NCBI GenBank assembly: GCA_900155495.1
Contig: FTLJ01000962.1
Location: 1 to 29,597 of the forward strand
Direction of reading: 5' to 3'
DNA: 29,597 bases
DNA from: Porogramme epimiltina
Taxonomy: Eukaryota; Basidiomycota; Agaricomycetes; Polyporales; Polyporaceae
Every line of letters starts with the position of its first letter. Within the stretch, counting starts at the first letter, position 1. Below are positions 1-10,800 of the stretch, piece after piece. The translations under genes were made by a program, and so were the position numbers. Below the pieces are notes generated by a model. That model saw nothing but the letters and a program-made list of their open reading frames with translations. It did not search any database and was not told the origin of the DNA.

Positions 1-247
1 ACGCCACGCCACGCCACGGGTGACTCGAGCTGAACAGGCCCTGATAGCACTCACCGGTCACTCCGCGCAGCACGGGTGACGCCGCCCTCGAGCTTCTAGG
101 GGCGAGCGAGGGCACGCACGCAGCGCGACGAACGCAGAAGCCGGCGCCGTGTGAGTCTGCAGTAATATTTTGTACACTGGAAAGCAGGTCCGATATAACA
201 AACAGCCGATCCTACACCACTAGGCCCGCATAAAGGTATTCCTACAG
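1..247. other. Window edge and 3' flank of the proteasome gene
   Basis: The first 18 bases are a short tandem repeat (ACGCC units) at the window edge. The rest is the downstream flank of the minus-strand proteasome gene. No AATAAA polyadenylation motif was seen on the minus strand, and no other gene is visible. Confidence 0.5.
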
Positions 248-1510
248 TCATGCCGCAGCCATCTCCGCGTCCTCGTCCTTCTTCCCGAGCCCGTGTTTCT
301 GCAGTAGCGCGTCGATCTCCGAGGGTTTGTAGATCTTCGCCTTGGGCTTCTTGTTCGCGTCCAGCGTGAGCGTCGCGAACTCCACTGCAGAGAACGATGT
401 CAGTCCTGTCCTTCAGAATAATATAGAAGCCATGACGAGCGTCGAGAGAAGGACATCGAAGCCGAGGCAAAAGGTCAAAACATAAGTCAGACGTACGCTT
501 CTCGCTCCCTAGCGTCGTACTGTCCATCGTCTTGCTCATGACCTTGAGCACGAGCTCGATCGCGTCCTCGACCGAGATGTCCTCCTTGTACTCCTGCTTG
601 AGCAGCGACGTCGCCGTGCCGTTGTTCGCGCCGATGCACGTCGCCTTCCAGCCCGAATAGTTGCCAGACGGGTCCGAGTGGTACAGCTGGAACTCGTAAT
701 GTGGGTCGTAGCCCGCGTAGAGGAGCGACACGCCGAATGGCCGGAGACCTGCCGCGCGGCCCGGGACGTCAGATCCGAGTACGGGGGGAAGAGAATAGAA
801 GACGCACCTCCATATTGCGTGTATCCTTGTTTGAGGTCACATAGCCGCTGCGCGAGCAGCTCCACTGGAATATCTTCGTTGTACATGAATAGATGCCTCT
901 GCGCGGCTTGTCGCGCGTAGTTGACGAGCGAGTTTGCGTCCGCCGTGATCCCAGCCACACCCGCGACGACGTTTCTGCAAGGACGCATTGCCGCGAGGGA
1001 GATAGCATAAGGAGGGAGGGAAGAGTGAGACGCGATCCGACGGGAGCACGCACGAGTTCAAGAGGAAGATCTTCTCGCCACTCCCACCGTACCCGCCCTC
1101 CTTCGAGCCAGACATGTCAAGCAGCTTCCCCGTGACCTTCTTCTCGGCCGCGAGGACCACACCCTCCTTTGAGAGCACGCCGAGGACCGTGCCGGCGTGC
1201 GAGATGGCCTCCATGGCGTATTCGACTAGGGGTGCGCACTCTCAGCCGCGTTCTGTCCCAGAACGATGCGCGATATTCTTACTTTGGTACAAACGCCCTG
1301 TAGGTCGATCGTGTCAGTTTAGGTAGCATATGCGAGCACAGCGACCAAAACACACCCTCGGGCGAGAAGATAGTAGTGCGGCCTAAGGCACGAACATAAC
1401 GTCAGTGCCGCTCCGCCAGGAGAGCCCACTGCACTCACTATCGTAACGTCTAGCCTAGAGACACACCATCAGCCATGCATCTTGCACTGAAGAGATACGA
1501 CACGCACCAT
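248..1510 (-). CDS. PRE9: 20S proteasome subunit alpha-3 (PSMA4-type), 8 exons
   Basis: Structural alpha subunit of the 20S proteasome core, placed in the outer ring; alpha subunits gate the chamber and are not catalytic. Exons (minus strand, 5' to 3'): 1508-1510, 1439-1454, 1356-1382, 1283-1297, 1054-1225, 808-974, 497-748, 248-384. They total 789 nt and encode 262 residues, close to the usual 250-265. The N-terminus reads [20 protein letters not shown], the alpha-subunit signature, followed by [12 protein letters not shown]. Later landmarks are [34 protein letters not shown] and [11 protein letters not shown], which match the yeast Pre9/human PSMA4 branch better than other alpha subunits. 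The C-terminal tail is charged ([11 protein letters not shown]), as in this family. The first four introns are 53-58 nt with consensus donors; three have CTGAC or CTGAT branch points, and intron 4 has the near-match CTGAG. Odd feature: exon 1 contributes only the ATG. Confidence 0.93.
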
Positions 1511-1772
1511 GATGGAAGATGGAGGGAATGAAACGGGCGGAAAGGGAGTTGGGCAGCGTAGAGCTGAAGTGAGTTGACGCGTCCCGAGGCGTACGCGCGT
1601 CGACACTCGCGCCCGGGCGTTGCCGAGAGCGTGCCATTCCCCGATTTGGAATCACGCACCTCCGGTCGGTGGCTTATTTGACTGTTGCTTGAGTGGCGGG
1701 CTGATCGCAGGCATCGTCGCCTCTATGTCCTCTTATTCCACCCGTGCATCGACTTGTCGAGGGAGGGCCTAG

Positions 1773-1815
1773 ATGCGAGGTTATCTAGACAGCGTGCTGT
1801 CGTCTAACCTCGCAT
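1773..1815. repeat. Perfect 11-bp inverted repeat with inner 6-bp stem (hairpin)
   Basis: ATGCGAGGTTA (1773-1783) is exactly complementary to TAACCTCGCAT (1805-1815). Inside it, GACAGC (1788-1793) pairs with GCTGTC (1796-1801) across two bases. The result is a two-part hairpin with a small internal loop. No gene or transcript is assigned to it. Confidence 0.6.
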
Positions 1816-2483
1816 TAAACGCCGTGCAGCGCGAGGTATTAGTCATAAGTAGGCACTTAGAAGTCAACACTTCTGCATATAGCCAGAGGGATCGCCGCTC
1901 GGGGCGTTGCGTTGTCCCTGCCCGTCGAGGTGGCAACTCGACACCATACATCGTGCCTGCGCCCAGGGCCTTTTCATATAACTCCCATCGGGACTAAGGT
2001 CCGGATAGCATATATTGTGCAGGGGCGTACCATCCCCGGACCGGGAGGGTATATCCAGACTTGATCACCCTGCACATCGTGTACGCCGGGTCCGCACGCT
2101 TGCGGTGTGCAATGCCAATACTTACTGCGGCGGGCGTACACGAAAACCACACTGCGTATGTGCGCGTGGCCTCCGCCTCTTCGAACGCCGGAGACTGTTG
2201 ACCTCCGGTATGTTCTTCGCCGGATGCTCGCACAAGCCGAGGCATCCCGCAGTTGCGCCTGGACGCGGTCATATGCGACGTTTTGACGTATATGAAAGCA
2301 CGGCGGGCACGCGCGCGGGCGGCGTGGGCGCGAGGAGGCGGCGGACCACAAGAGCGTGTGGGGTCAAGAAATCTAATTATACAGCAACATCCGGTCCAGG
2401 TACTGCGGAAAGCGGGCGGGACGTCACAGGTGGGGGGACAACACGACAAACGCATACAGACATCACTAGTGTATACACTTGTC

Positions 2484-2489
2484 TTTATT
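2484..2489 (-). terminator. Polyadenylation motif AATAAA downstream of CHZ1
   Basis: TTTATT on the plus strand reads AATAAA on the minus strand, 85 nt past the CHZ1 stop codon and in the expected orientation and distance. It is the only clear polyadenylation motif tied to a gene that I noted here. Confidence 0.5.
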
Positions 2490-2574
2490 TTCCGGAGCAC
2501 GTCGACAGTTCGGCTGAGCACGGCGCTTGAGCGAAGGAAATTGTTGACGAAGGCGCCGATCGCAGGGGTGCCGT

Positions 2575-3108
2575 CTAGTCGTGCATCTCATCGTCTTTGG
2601 CGACGAAGGACTCTTCGTTCTCGTCGTCCTCAGCGGCCTCATCGGCCTTCAGACCGGCCTTTGCAAGGGCCTCGGCGGAGGAGTAGTCGACGCGTGGGCC
2701 GCCGCGAGTGCGGCGACCACCGGTGTTGATGATGGCGGTCGTGTCGATCTCCTCGTAGTCGTCCTCCTGCACGCGTCAGACGCGTCAAATACGTCCACAA
2801 GTCAGTAAATGCGTTGGAAATACGCCGCAGAGGCGTGCCAGGTAAGAGGAACGCGTCAAACACGCGTGATGTGCCCTTACCTCGGCCATCTCTTCGTCCT
2901 CGTCCTCTTCTTCCTCCTCTTCCTCGTCGTCATCGTCATCGTCCATTGCGGCGTCCTGGACCATCTTTCCCTTGCCCTTGCCGGCAGGAGAGACGGGGGT
3001 GGGCTCATTGCCGTTGGCCGAGACAGCACTAGACGGACCACTCAGTGGCTAGGACAGGATGAGACGAGCAGGAAGAACGCACGAAGGAACGGTCGCGTCG
3101 GTAGACAT
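2575..3108 (-). CDS. CHZ1: Histone H2A.Z-specific chaperone CHZ1, 3 exons
   Basis: Small acidic nuclear chaperone that binds H2A.Z-H2B dimers and supports their delivery to the SWR1 remodeller (established for yeast Chz1). Exons (minus strand): 3083-3108, 2881-3028, 2575-2766; 366 nt, 121 residues. The first intron has a GTGCGT donor and TAG acceptor, the second a GTAAGG donor and CAG acceptor; frames close exactly. Residues about 38-55 are an almost unbroken Asp/Glu run, typical of histone chaperones. The CHZ motif follows at residues 59-86, with EIDTTAIINTGGRRTRG then VDY as key elements. The C-terminal third is also acidic. The gene shares an upstream region with the divergent DUF6593 gene. 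The identification rests on the CHZ motif plus size and charge. Confidence 0.88.
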
Positions 3109-4142
3109 GTTTTGTGAAGAGCGGGGGTGATAGGGCGTGAGACAGGGACACAGTGAAGGGGAGTGGCCTCGGGCGTTGGTGGTGGATAGTGGCAGAGCCT
3201 TGGACGCGACGCGACTGGAAACGCGTCCGGTGACCTGCGAACTATTTGGGGGTGTTTGGAGAGGCGCGCCCGCCACCCGGAGGTCCGGAGCCAAAGGGGG
3301 CTTTGTTCGGCGGCCGGCGAGACCGGGGGCGGCGAGGTGGGAATGATGGAACCCGATATACGGTTAGAGTACTTGGGCGGTGGCGCCCCGGGCGCGCAGC
3401 GTGTGCGGGAGCCGAACATGCTTGGAAGTTCCAGGAAAACGGGCAACATGTTGCGGGCTTTATGGGCCTGTTTGAGCTGGGACGCGCGGCGACGACACAG
3501 GACGCTGCCAGGTTGCTTGGAAGTAGGGCGGCCAGGCACCGAGGGGAGGCCCAAGGCACGTCATCGATGGAACAAGGTTTGTCGTGAATCCAAGGAGGAT
3601 CAAGAGGCTGCGGGTGATATGTGCTAATGCATCATAGCCATCTGGCATCGAGTACAATGTCCGCATTTGCCGTGGTGGGGGCGCCGACCCTGCGAGGGCG
3701 CTGATGGCGGGCAGCACCCGGCGGGCCTGGAGGCCTGAATGCTCGGGGGCACGGCGGTCGCAGTACGCCCGCGCGCAGGGCTTGCCGGGGCGCGGGGGCG
3801 GGCGGGCAGGGCGCGAGAGGTTGCGAGGGTGCGGTGTCCTCGAAGGAGCTGAAAATGGGATGATTGATATTGAAATAATATTGCGGTGGGCGGCGTGCAG
3901 GGCTGGAGGGCGGGTTTGCTGATGTAACGAGGGCGGGGGAGCGGAGGGAGGCTTAGCGGCAAGTTGCTATTAGCGTGCGCACGACGGCCGGCAGAACGTT
4001 CCATTGCAAGTGACCGCGACGCGCGTGGTTGGGCTCTGGCTGGGTTTGGCGCAGGCGGGCTCAGGCTTGACCTGCTTCTGCACTCTCCCTCCGACTCGAC
4101 GTCTGCGCCCATCGCCAGCGCATTCGGTCTCCCCATCACAGC
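3109..4142. promoter_or_regulatory. Divergent promoter region between CHZ1 (-) and the DUF6593 gene (+)
   Basis: About 1.03 kb separates two genes transcribed away from each other, so both promoters must lie here. Several overlapping ORFs exist on both strands, but they lack codon bias, motifs and splice structure and look like chance ORFs in GC-rich DNA. No specific factor site can be supported. Confidence 0.45.
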
Positions 4143-6928
4143 ATGAGCTCCCGCTGCAGCACGGGCGCAGCCATCACGCCGTTTCCCCTCCCGCCCGACG
4201 GCCCCGGCGAGCACGCGGATCAGTCGCAGGCTCGGTCTCCGACCCAGCGAGAGCCGCGGGCGAGCGCGATCCACCCGCGCGGGATCTGTAGCCCTGTGCG
4301 CCCGGCGCGCCAGAGCCAGGGCCAAAGCCAGACACAGACAGAGATACAGGCGCAGACACAGACTCAGACGCAGACGCAGCCCCGCCCGTCTTCTGAGCCG
4401 TCCCCCGATTTGTCACGGTCTTCTTCTGCGCGAGGCGCCAGGCTGTCCTCGAGCATCCTTCCTGCCCTCCGTCTCGCCGGGCTTGCTCCTGACCCCGACC
4501 GCGACAGAGACCGCGCCCGTGAGATGCGCTCCTCCCGCTCGCGCGACCCCCCCTCCAAGTCAAAGGCCATCCTCACCCTCAAGCTCTCCGGCTCCTCCTT
4601 CCTCGACACCATCATCCGCGACGACAGGTCAAAGGACCCCCTCTACATCCTCGAGACCTCCAACGAGGTCACCTCCATCGTCCGCCTCGACCATCCCCGC
4701 GACCTGCCCGTCAAGGCCGCCACCGTCCAATGGCCCCTCCACCCCGTCCGCGTAAAGGGAAAGTCCGGCAGGACCATCCAGATCGGTGGCGGCAGTTGGA
4801 GAGAGGCCGAGGACCTTCTCAAGGCGGGGCCACTCGGCAATACTGCGTGCGTCCCCTCTTCTCGATCGCCAGCTCCTGCTCTTCGTCTGACTGCTCGATA
4901 GCATCCGGAAGTTCAGCCTCCCGCACTATCCCAACAGCCTCAAGTGGAAGCTCATCCCGGGCAACTGCTTCTGTGTACGTGCCTCCGTCGCGCGTCATCT
5001 GGCGCTCTCCGCTCATCCTCATCCCCATCCCCCGATGCTCTCTGCAGTGTGTGACCAGCGCTGTGAAAGGCCCCGTCGCCGTGCTCGATGCGGCGACCCT
5101 CAGCGCCCCACCACGACTCAAAATCTACGACACCCTCATTGAGAAGGACCTTGCTCGCTCTCAGGATAACTACAAGGGCATCCCCACTATCCTCATTGAC
5201 TACCTTGTTGTGACCGCATTCCTCTTGGTAACGGACGTGCAGGAATGGCTCGACCGGCCACGAGAAGCACGGATCCCTGGAAGCAGCTCGTACACGATCC
5301 AGAGGTGGCTCGCCCTCATCCATCACAAACCACCTCCCCCAGAACCCGATCACCCCACGGTAGACCTCAGCCTCACTGTCCCCTCGACACCACCACACTC
5401 GGCGACATTCCCATCGCCTGGTGGGATCTGGGAGACACAGAGCGGAGTGACATCGCTGTCAGGGTCGAATGGGTCGGGTTCGGGTGCGTCATTTAACGAG
5501 CCCTTCACACCAACGACGCTGGCATCACCGGCCACGCCAGCGACGTCGACGCACTCCTCTGCCTTCTTCTCACGCCCGCCTGAAGAGGCGCCACCCGTCC
5601 CGCCAGTACCGGGCTCCTCGTCAGGCACGTCGCAATTCACGTACAACGCGGAACCATCGCGAGTTCGCGAGCGTCCAAAGTCAAATCCGCAGGCGCTATC
5701 ACATTCTCCCAGTTCGTCGACGTCTACGGCGGAGGCGCATACCGTGAGCGGGCACTATCACTCGCAGACGGATGTTGAGTCCATGCAGCCTACACGAATA
5801 CGGCCTCCACAAACCCTCTCTCTACCCCCAGGCTCGGCGCTGTCCGCGGCCTCGTTATCTACCTCCGCGCCCGCATCCCCTTATCCCCCACCTCCCACCG
5901 CACAATCTACCACATCATCCTCGTCATCGTCGTCAAGACCTGCCCGCGCACTGCCCGTACCGCCAGGTCCCGTACCCCCTAATTCGTTTGCCCAGCCATG
6001 GCTGTATCACTCCTCCAGTACTGCTTCGACATCCACAACCCCCGCAACGTCTCCCTCTTCCTCGCTTCCCGGCCCTGATCCCGCTTCGACGTCCACAACT
6101 ACGCCGTCGGCGTCCCCCAGCGCGAGTGCACGCGCGGCTCGCGCGTCCATGCGTGGATCTTTGCGCACAGCGCCCATACCGCCGCCTCCCCCGCCCCCAC
6201 AACACTCGATCCCGCTCCCCCCGAAGCTCGCGCAAGAGCAGCAAGGGTACGCGACGCGCATAGGTGCGAGGCCCCGCACAGCGCCCGAGATCGACGGGAT
6301 GGGACGAAGACGACATTCCGCCGGGGAATTTGGCGAGTACTCGCAGGCCGGGCCGTCCATGCTGCACCCATATGCCGCCGCCGCCCAATCATCACAGGAC
6401 ATCCAGCAGGTGTCAGGAAGAATGCAGGGCATGCGCGTGGGCACACTGCCCATAGGACCGGCGCACGCGGGTCCGTCGCGAGGTGCGCACATGCGGGCGC
6501 CGAGCCAGCCCGCGCCCGACTACGACACGCATTCGTTCGCGAACATGCCCCCGCCGTCGCCGCCGCCCGTGCCGCCGCTCCCGCCGCTGCGCAGTCCGCC
6601 GAGCAACAACGCGCTCCGGAGCCCCGCGTCGTCGACACCCGCGCGGCGCGTGCTCGCAGTCGTCAATGCGGACGCGGACGCGCAGGCGGGTAGCGGCGAG
6701 CGCCTCGGGCCGCCAGAGCGCGACATGCGCCTGCGCGGACGGGTGTCGTACGTCGAGAGCGTATACGACCCGCCACCGCCGGCGTACGACGCGATCGACT
6801 TCTCCGTGCCGCCCATGCGGTCGTTGGCGACTGTGCCGTCGATGCCGTCGCTGCAGTCCGCGCCGCTGCCGCCCGCGCCGCTGCCAGTGCCGCCCATGCA
6901 GAATGGAGAGGGCCAGCGGGGCTCGTGA
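4143..6928 (+). CDS. DUF6593-type domain protein with long disordered Pro/Ser-rich tail and PPxY motif
   Basis: Function unknown. Exons 4143-4846, 4902-4974 and 5048-6928 give 2658 nt and 885 residues; introns are 55 and 73 nt with GTGCGT and GTACGT donors. Residues 1-140 are low complexity, with a Gln-Thr repeat near residues 60-79. A folded beta-rich domain follows at about 141-330, with landmarks DPLYILETSNEVTSIVRL, ATVQWPLHPVRVKGKSGRTI, FSLPHYPNSLKWKLIP and PTILIDYLVVTAFLLV. This resembles the DUF6593 domain widespread in basidiomycetes, recalled as scramblase/tubby-like in fold; that assignment is from memory. Residues 330-885 are Pro/Ser/Thr-rich and apparently disordered, with polyproline runs. 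Near the C-terminus, DPPPPAYDAIDF contains a PPxY motif, which typically binds WW domains such as those of NEDD4/Rsp5 ubiquitin ligases. Family members are usually much shorter, so the tail is unusual. Fusion by missed splice sites cannot be excluded, but the tail frame is open throughout. Confidence 0.72.
4329..4379 (+). repeat. In-frame CAGACA-type hexanucleotide repeat (Gln-Thr repeat)
   Basis: Degenerate CAGACA/CAGACG/CAGACT units run in frame within the DUF6593 gene and encode alternating Gln-Thr. The unit length is a multiple of three, so copy-number change would keep the frame. Confidence 0.75.
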
Positions 6929-9080
6929 GTGAGCCGCCGCTCGCGCATGGATTCAGGAGGGAGGCCGTGCGTTCTTCTGTTTCGCCTCTGGTCTTACAGG
7001 TCGTCCGGGGCCTACGCCATCTCACACCTTTTATGTCCACGCTCGTTAGACTTTGCCATGCCTTGTTGTCGAATTATCCGCTCGCTCACTCTCGCCCACG
7101 CTCGTTTGCTCGGCCACACGCCCTCAGCTCTGTCGTTTCTCAGCACATCGCACTGCCCCTGCAATCTAGTGCCCACCCACGCATGACCTCCTTGCTTCTC
7201 TCCCCTCCATGGTACTCTGCTCTCCATCTCACTGCATCAGTATGCGCTCGATCTTGATGATCTTGCTGTTCGCTGTATCATACATCCCTTCCCCGGTGTC
7301 ACCTCCCGTCTTCCCCCCCTCTTTCTTTCTTTGTAGTTTCTTTCGGTTTCCAGCCCAATCTCACACTTCCGCGCGTCCACCCCCTTGTCCCCACCCATGG
7401 CCGCCGGTCCCGGACCCCGTCGCTGCAAGAATCGGCTCCCCGAATACCGTATCCCCGCGGGCCCATCATAATGCCAATCAATACCCCACGCACTGGTATA
7501 TCCACTTCCCCTATCACCCCGGCCCACCGCCTCCCGCCTTCGCAGTTCGCTCCTCGGAGCGTCGACGGACCTGGCAGCTCTATCCGTATACGCCGTCTCG
7601 CCGACGCCCGGGCGCGCGGGCGTAGATAGTCCGCGACGTCGCTTCCCCCCGTCCCCCCCCTTCGATTGGATCCCCCGTCGGCCGTCGTCGACGGCCCCGC
7701 CTGTCTGTCTCTGTCGTGACTCGGTCCTCGCTATTCTACGTAAACCTCCCGCTTAAACCGGTCCGTGTCCGCGCCCCCTTCCCCTTCCCCACTCCCGTCC
7801 TCGCTCTCGCGCACTCGTACTCGTACTCGTCCGCCCCCGGTATACTCTCACGCCGCATTCGCACGTACATATTGCATATGGAACGCACGCACGCACCGAG
7901 CTACAGCCTCGGCGCGCCCGTATGGACAGCACTCAGCGGATTCGAATGTTCTCTCCGCCCGCCGCCCCGCACGCACTCGATGTCGTATATTCACAGCCCC
8001 CCTTCCGTTCCCGGGCCCCGCCCCGCCCCGCCCTCGTTCCGCGCCCTTCTCGTCCTTCCCCCGGTCGGTTCGTATTGGTACCCACACACGTATTACTTAG
8101 TCACAAGCCCCATTAGCCTTAGTTCTCTCCTTTCTTATTACCCCGGTCGACTCCGCGGAGAGCCTGCCCCGCCGCTGTCGCCGTCGCCGCCGTCTACGCG
8201 CCGGCTGTTATATATATATTGTACAGATCCCAGGAGCGTTGTACTACTATACATCTCCCCTCGCTAACGAATCCCGAGCCCTCCCCCTTTCGAGTCCTCC
8301 CCGAATCTCTCAGCATCTGCCACCCATCGTATACGCCGCATACGTATATTACGCTCTCGGCCTCAGTACTGAGCACTGAGTAATCTCGATTCTTGATCGC
8401 CTAGGTACGCGCGCCGCCGCTACGCGCACTTAGGCATACATATGCGTGCCGAAGCCAAGCTTCTTTGAAGGCCCGCGCGACACCGAGCGCGGCGGGCTCC
8501 GCGAACATATCCGGAAGCCTCTGCGCCTTAGGGTAAGACGGGGGTGAGCGCGTTGCGGCTGCCGCCCGTACGCACTATACCGAACGCCCACACTTCCTCG
8601 ACGCCGGCGAGACCGCACCCCCTGGAGCACCCCCTCCCCGCAGCACTCGCCGCGCGCGGGCTTCGCGAACGCGCGAAGCGGCCGCACGCGTGTGCGGGCG
8701 CACCCATGCACCCATCGCAATTGTATACGCATCACGGTTCCAGTCGCGCACGGCTTCTAGCCTCTGGCCACTGCCGGGGGAGTCAGGCACCTGGCACGAC
8801 GACGTCTCACGCACATGCACGGGCGGCGGGGGGCGCGCAGCTCAGCGTCGCTCGTCGCTCGCCGCGCGGGGCCGGCTTTCGGCATGCCGGGCCCGGACGT
8901 GGACGTGGACGTGGGCGGGTGGCAGCTGGGGCCTTCGATGCCCCGGCGGAGGTTCGCGGTCGCCGAGGTGGCCGTCGGGGAGCGCGTGCGCCCGCGTCGG
9001 CCGTGGGAGGGAGCCGACGGGCACCAGCGTGAGCGCTGCCGGTGCGCTAGCGCGGCCTCTTCCGCGAGGTGCTTACCGCC
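6929..9080. other. Long stretch without a recognisable gene (pyrimidine-rich, then GC-rich)
   Basis: From 6929 to about 8400 the plus strand is pyrimidine-rich, with short AT pockets such as a TATATATATA run near 8211. It may be the 3' untranslated region of the DUF6593 gene plus unannotated promoter sequence. From about 8480 to 9080 it becomes strongly GC-rich. A GGACGT triplet repeat lies near 8895, and a perfect 8-bp stem (GCTTCGCG/CGCGAAGC) with a 4-nt loop lies at 8660-8679. ORFs here have no motifs. A plus-strand ORF at 8815-9084 (starting MHGRRGARSS) is open, but I do not support it as a gene. Confidence 0.45.
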
Positions 9081-9485
9081 TTAGTTCAGTGCCAACCTGT
9101 TCTCCACCCCTGTAACGGTCGGCGCGCCCCCGGATTTGTCGTGCGCGAAGGGGAGCTCGATCGAGATGCGCTGTAGCTCGAATAGGCGCGCAAACACACG
9201 GAGTGTCGCTGTTTTCTGTTCACCTATGTTCAGTGCTATTTGTTGCCTCCCTAGGACCCCTCTGACCGCCATATCTACTTCAGAAGCTTCTACGTCTACC
9301 CTTTGCTTTCCTTCCACGAGAAGCGTCGGGCCAGGGGAGCTGTAGGCGCCTCTTCGAGACTTGATTCTCCCGGCTGGAAGTCGCCGGGGTCAGGGACCTC
9401 GCAACCTTGCGGACAGACATAGATAGAAGAATGAGAAGACAGAATGACAGCACCATGCACGTCGTTGTTTAAGCTGCCATACTAG

Positions 9486-9732
9486 CACGGGCTCGACAAA
9501 GCGTCTAGCCACACAACGTTGAGTGAACTGGCAAATTTTCATCTTAAACCCCTCATCCAACCAGGTGAGTTCCATGTTTCTATCAGCTGTCTTCATACTA
9601 ACAGTGTGGTTGCGTCTAGCAAAACCAGCCAAAGGACGTACTCTGGTCCCAAGCAACCACTCATCGCGAGCTTCTTTTAAACCTATGATTGATCACGTTC
9701 CACAGGTCTTCGAAGCCTCATTGACTCCGTGA
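9486..9732 (+). CDS. Possible 3' end of an unidentified plus-strand gene (two exons), weak
   Basis: Exons 9486-9564 and 9620-9732 would encode about 63 residues ending at TGA 9730-9732. The intron between them is 55 nt, with a perfect GTGAGT donor, a CTAAC branch point and a TAG acceptor, typical of this genome. The joined reading contains LSELANFHLKPLIQP followed by AKPAKGRTLVPSNHSSRAS. No family is recognised. No convincing upstream exon was found, so this is a fragment, a decayed gene, or a chance intron-like arrangement; roughly one such arrangement could arise by chance in a window this size. It ends about 100 bp from the convergent fragment at 9830. Confidence 0.25.
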
Positions 9733-9829
9733 GACAGCAATTCGTATCCAAGTGGTTTGTTAAAGCCCCCTCCCATTACATCTATCGGCATCTATCGTAC
9801 ATGTCATGTTAAGGGGTTCGACGAAAGAC

Positions 9830-10203
9830 CTACTGCTCATTCTGTTTGAGGTACACCTCAAACTCCATGACGTCGACCTCGCGCATCGCAGCCTCCAAGA
9901 ACCCGCCCCTCTTGCGCGTCAACCCTGACATTTGGTTTTATCCAACCCGGACTATCCCTGACTCCGTGCAGCTCTCTGCAGGGTCTCCTGACTTTCATGT
10001 GCCGCCGAGTACTTGGAAGAGGTACGTAATGGTATGTAGAGCCCCGCAGTCCTCGGGAACGATGGGTCGTCTACAGTCATCTTACACACGGCACTGTGGA
10101 ATACCCAAGAGCTTATACCTCCCGGACAAAGGGTTGTTCATTAGGTTTACAGGCCATCGGGCACATGAGAACCTCCGGAAGGAAAACCTAATGTTACAGC
10201 ATC
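9830..10203 (-). pseudogene. 3' exons of an unidentified minus-strand gene, probably a remnant
   Basis: Exons (minus strand): 10151-10203, 10026-10093, 9830-9924; 216 nt ending at TAG 9830-9832. The first intron (57 nt, GTAAAC donor, CAG acceptor) closes the frame exactly. The second (101 nt) has a weak GTACCT donor. The joined protein reads coding-like: FPSGGSHVPDGLAVCKM, then DDPSFPRTAGLYIPLR, then GGFLEAAMREVDVMEFEVYL and a short tail. Third codon positions in the last exon are strongly G/C, as in the true genes. I do not recognise the family. Upstream minus-strand sequence to 10.8 kb contains stops and no clear continuation, so a truncated or decayed gene is most likely. A complete gene with unusual introns remains possible. 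Confidence 0.38.
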
Positions 10204-10800
10204 CTAGTAGGACAGGTTGATTTTGACCGGGGGCCCACAAGCAAATATGCCAGTCTGAAACTTCATCTTCATGTCAGGAATTCTCCGGAGAGCCACCAAG
10301 GACCACAACTGTGTCCAACTTGGTCAAAACTCACTACATGTCGTAATAGTCACTATTACCTAGGCAACGAGTGTCCACTCTATTTCGAGGGGTATCAGCA
10401 GTGTTTTAGGTGAACAGTGAGACTGGCAGAGGAGGCCGTTGAGCTTGGTCCAGTGTTTGTGAGCCCGGTTATTCGGCGCGAAAGCCGGTAGACTGAGCGG
10501 GCCGGGAAGCGGCCCCCGCATCCGCCTGGGGAGGTCGTCATTATTGCCGGGGACACCCCGGGTCCCGATCGACGACGATATCCCGTCACTCGTCCGTCTC
10601 ACCGCTGTCAGCACTAGGTGGGAGTGGTGACTTTTGGAAAGCTTACACACGTCCCACCACCCACACCCAGGTGCCTACCACTGTCTTCCCCCAGACACTG
10701 AGTCGAACACACCCACCCTCCGACGGAGCCGTCCACGAGCAAAACCGCCGCACGCTACCACTGCGCATATACCCCGCTTTCTTACACCGAGGAGGATACA
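10204..10800. other. Gluconokinase upstream region
   Basis: About 600 bp upstream of gluconokinase. It should contain that gene's promoter, and possibly lost 5' exons of the minus-strand fragment. No supported coding region or site was found. Confidence 0.4.

Larger units (their letters stand above)
1511..2574. other. Intergenic region: proteasome promoter side and CHZ1 3' side
   Basis: About 1.06 kb between two minus-strand genes. It should hold the PRE9 promoter (near 1511-1800) and the CHZ1 3' untranslated region (near 2480-2574). ORFs here show no recognisable motif and no coding-like composition. One strong inverted repeat lies at 1773-1815. No tRNA-like B box was seen. Confidence 0.5.

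Noticed and set aside
1927..1935. GGTGGCAAC, close to the yeast proteasome promoter element GGTGGCAAA
   Set aside because: One mismatch, over 400 bp from the start codon, and Rpn4-type control is not established for basidiomycetes.
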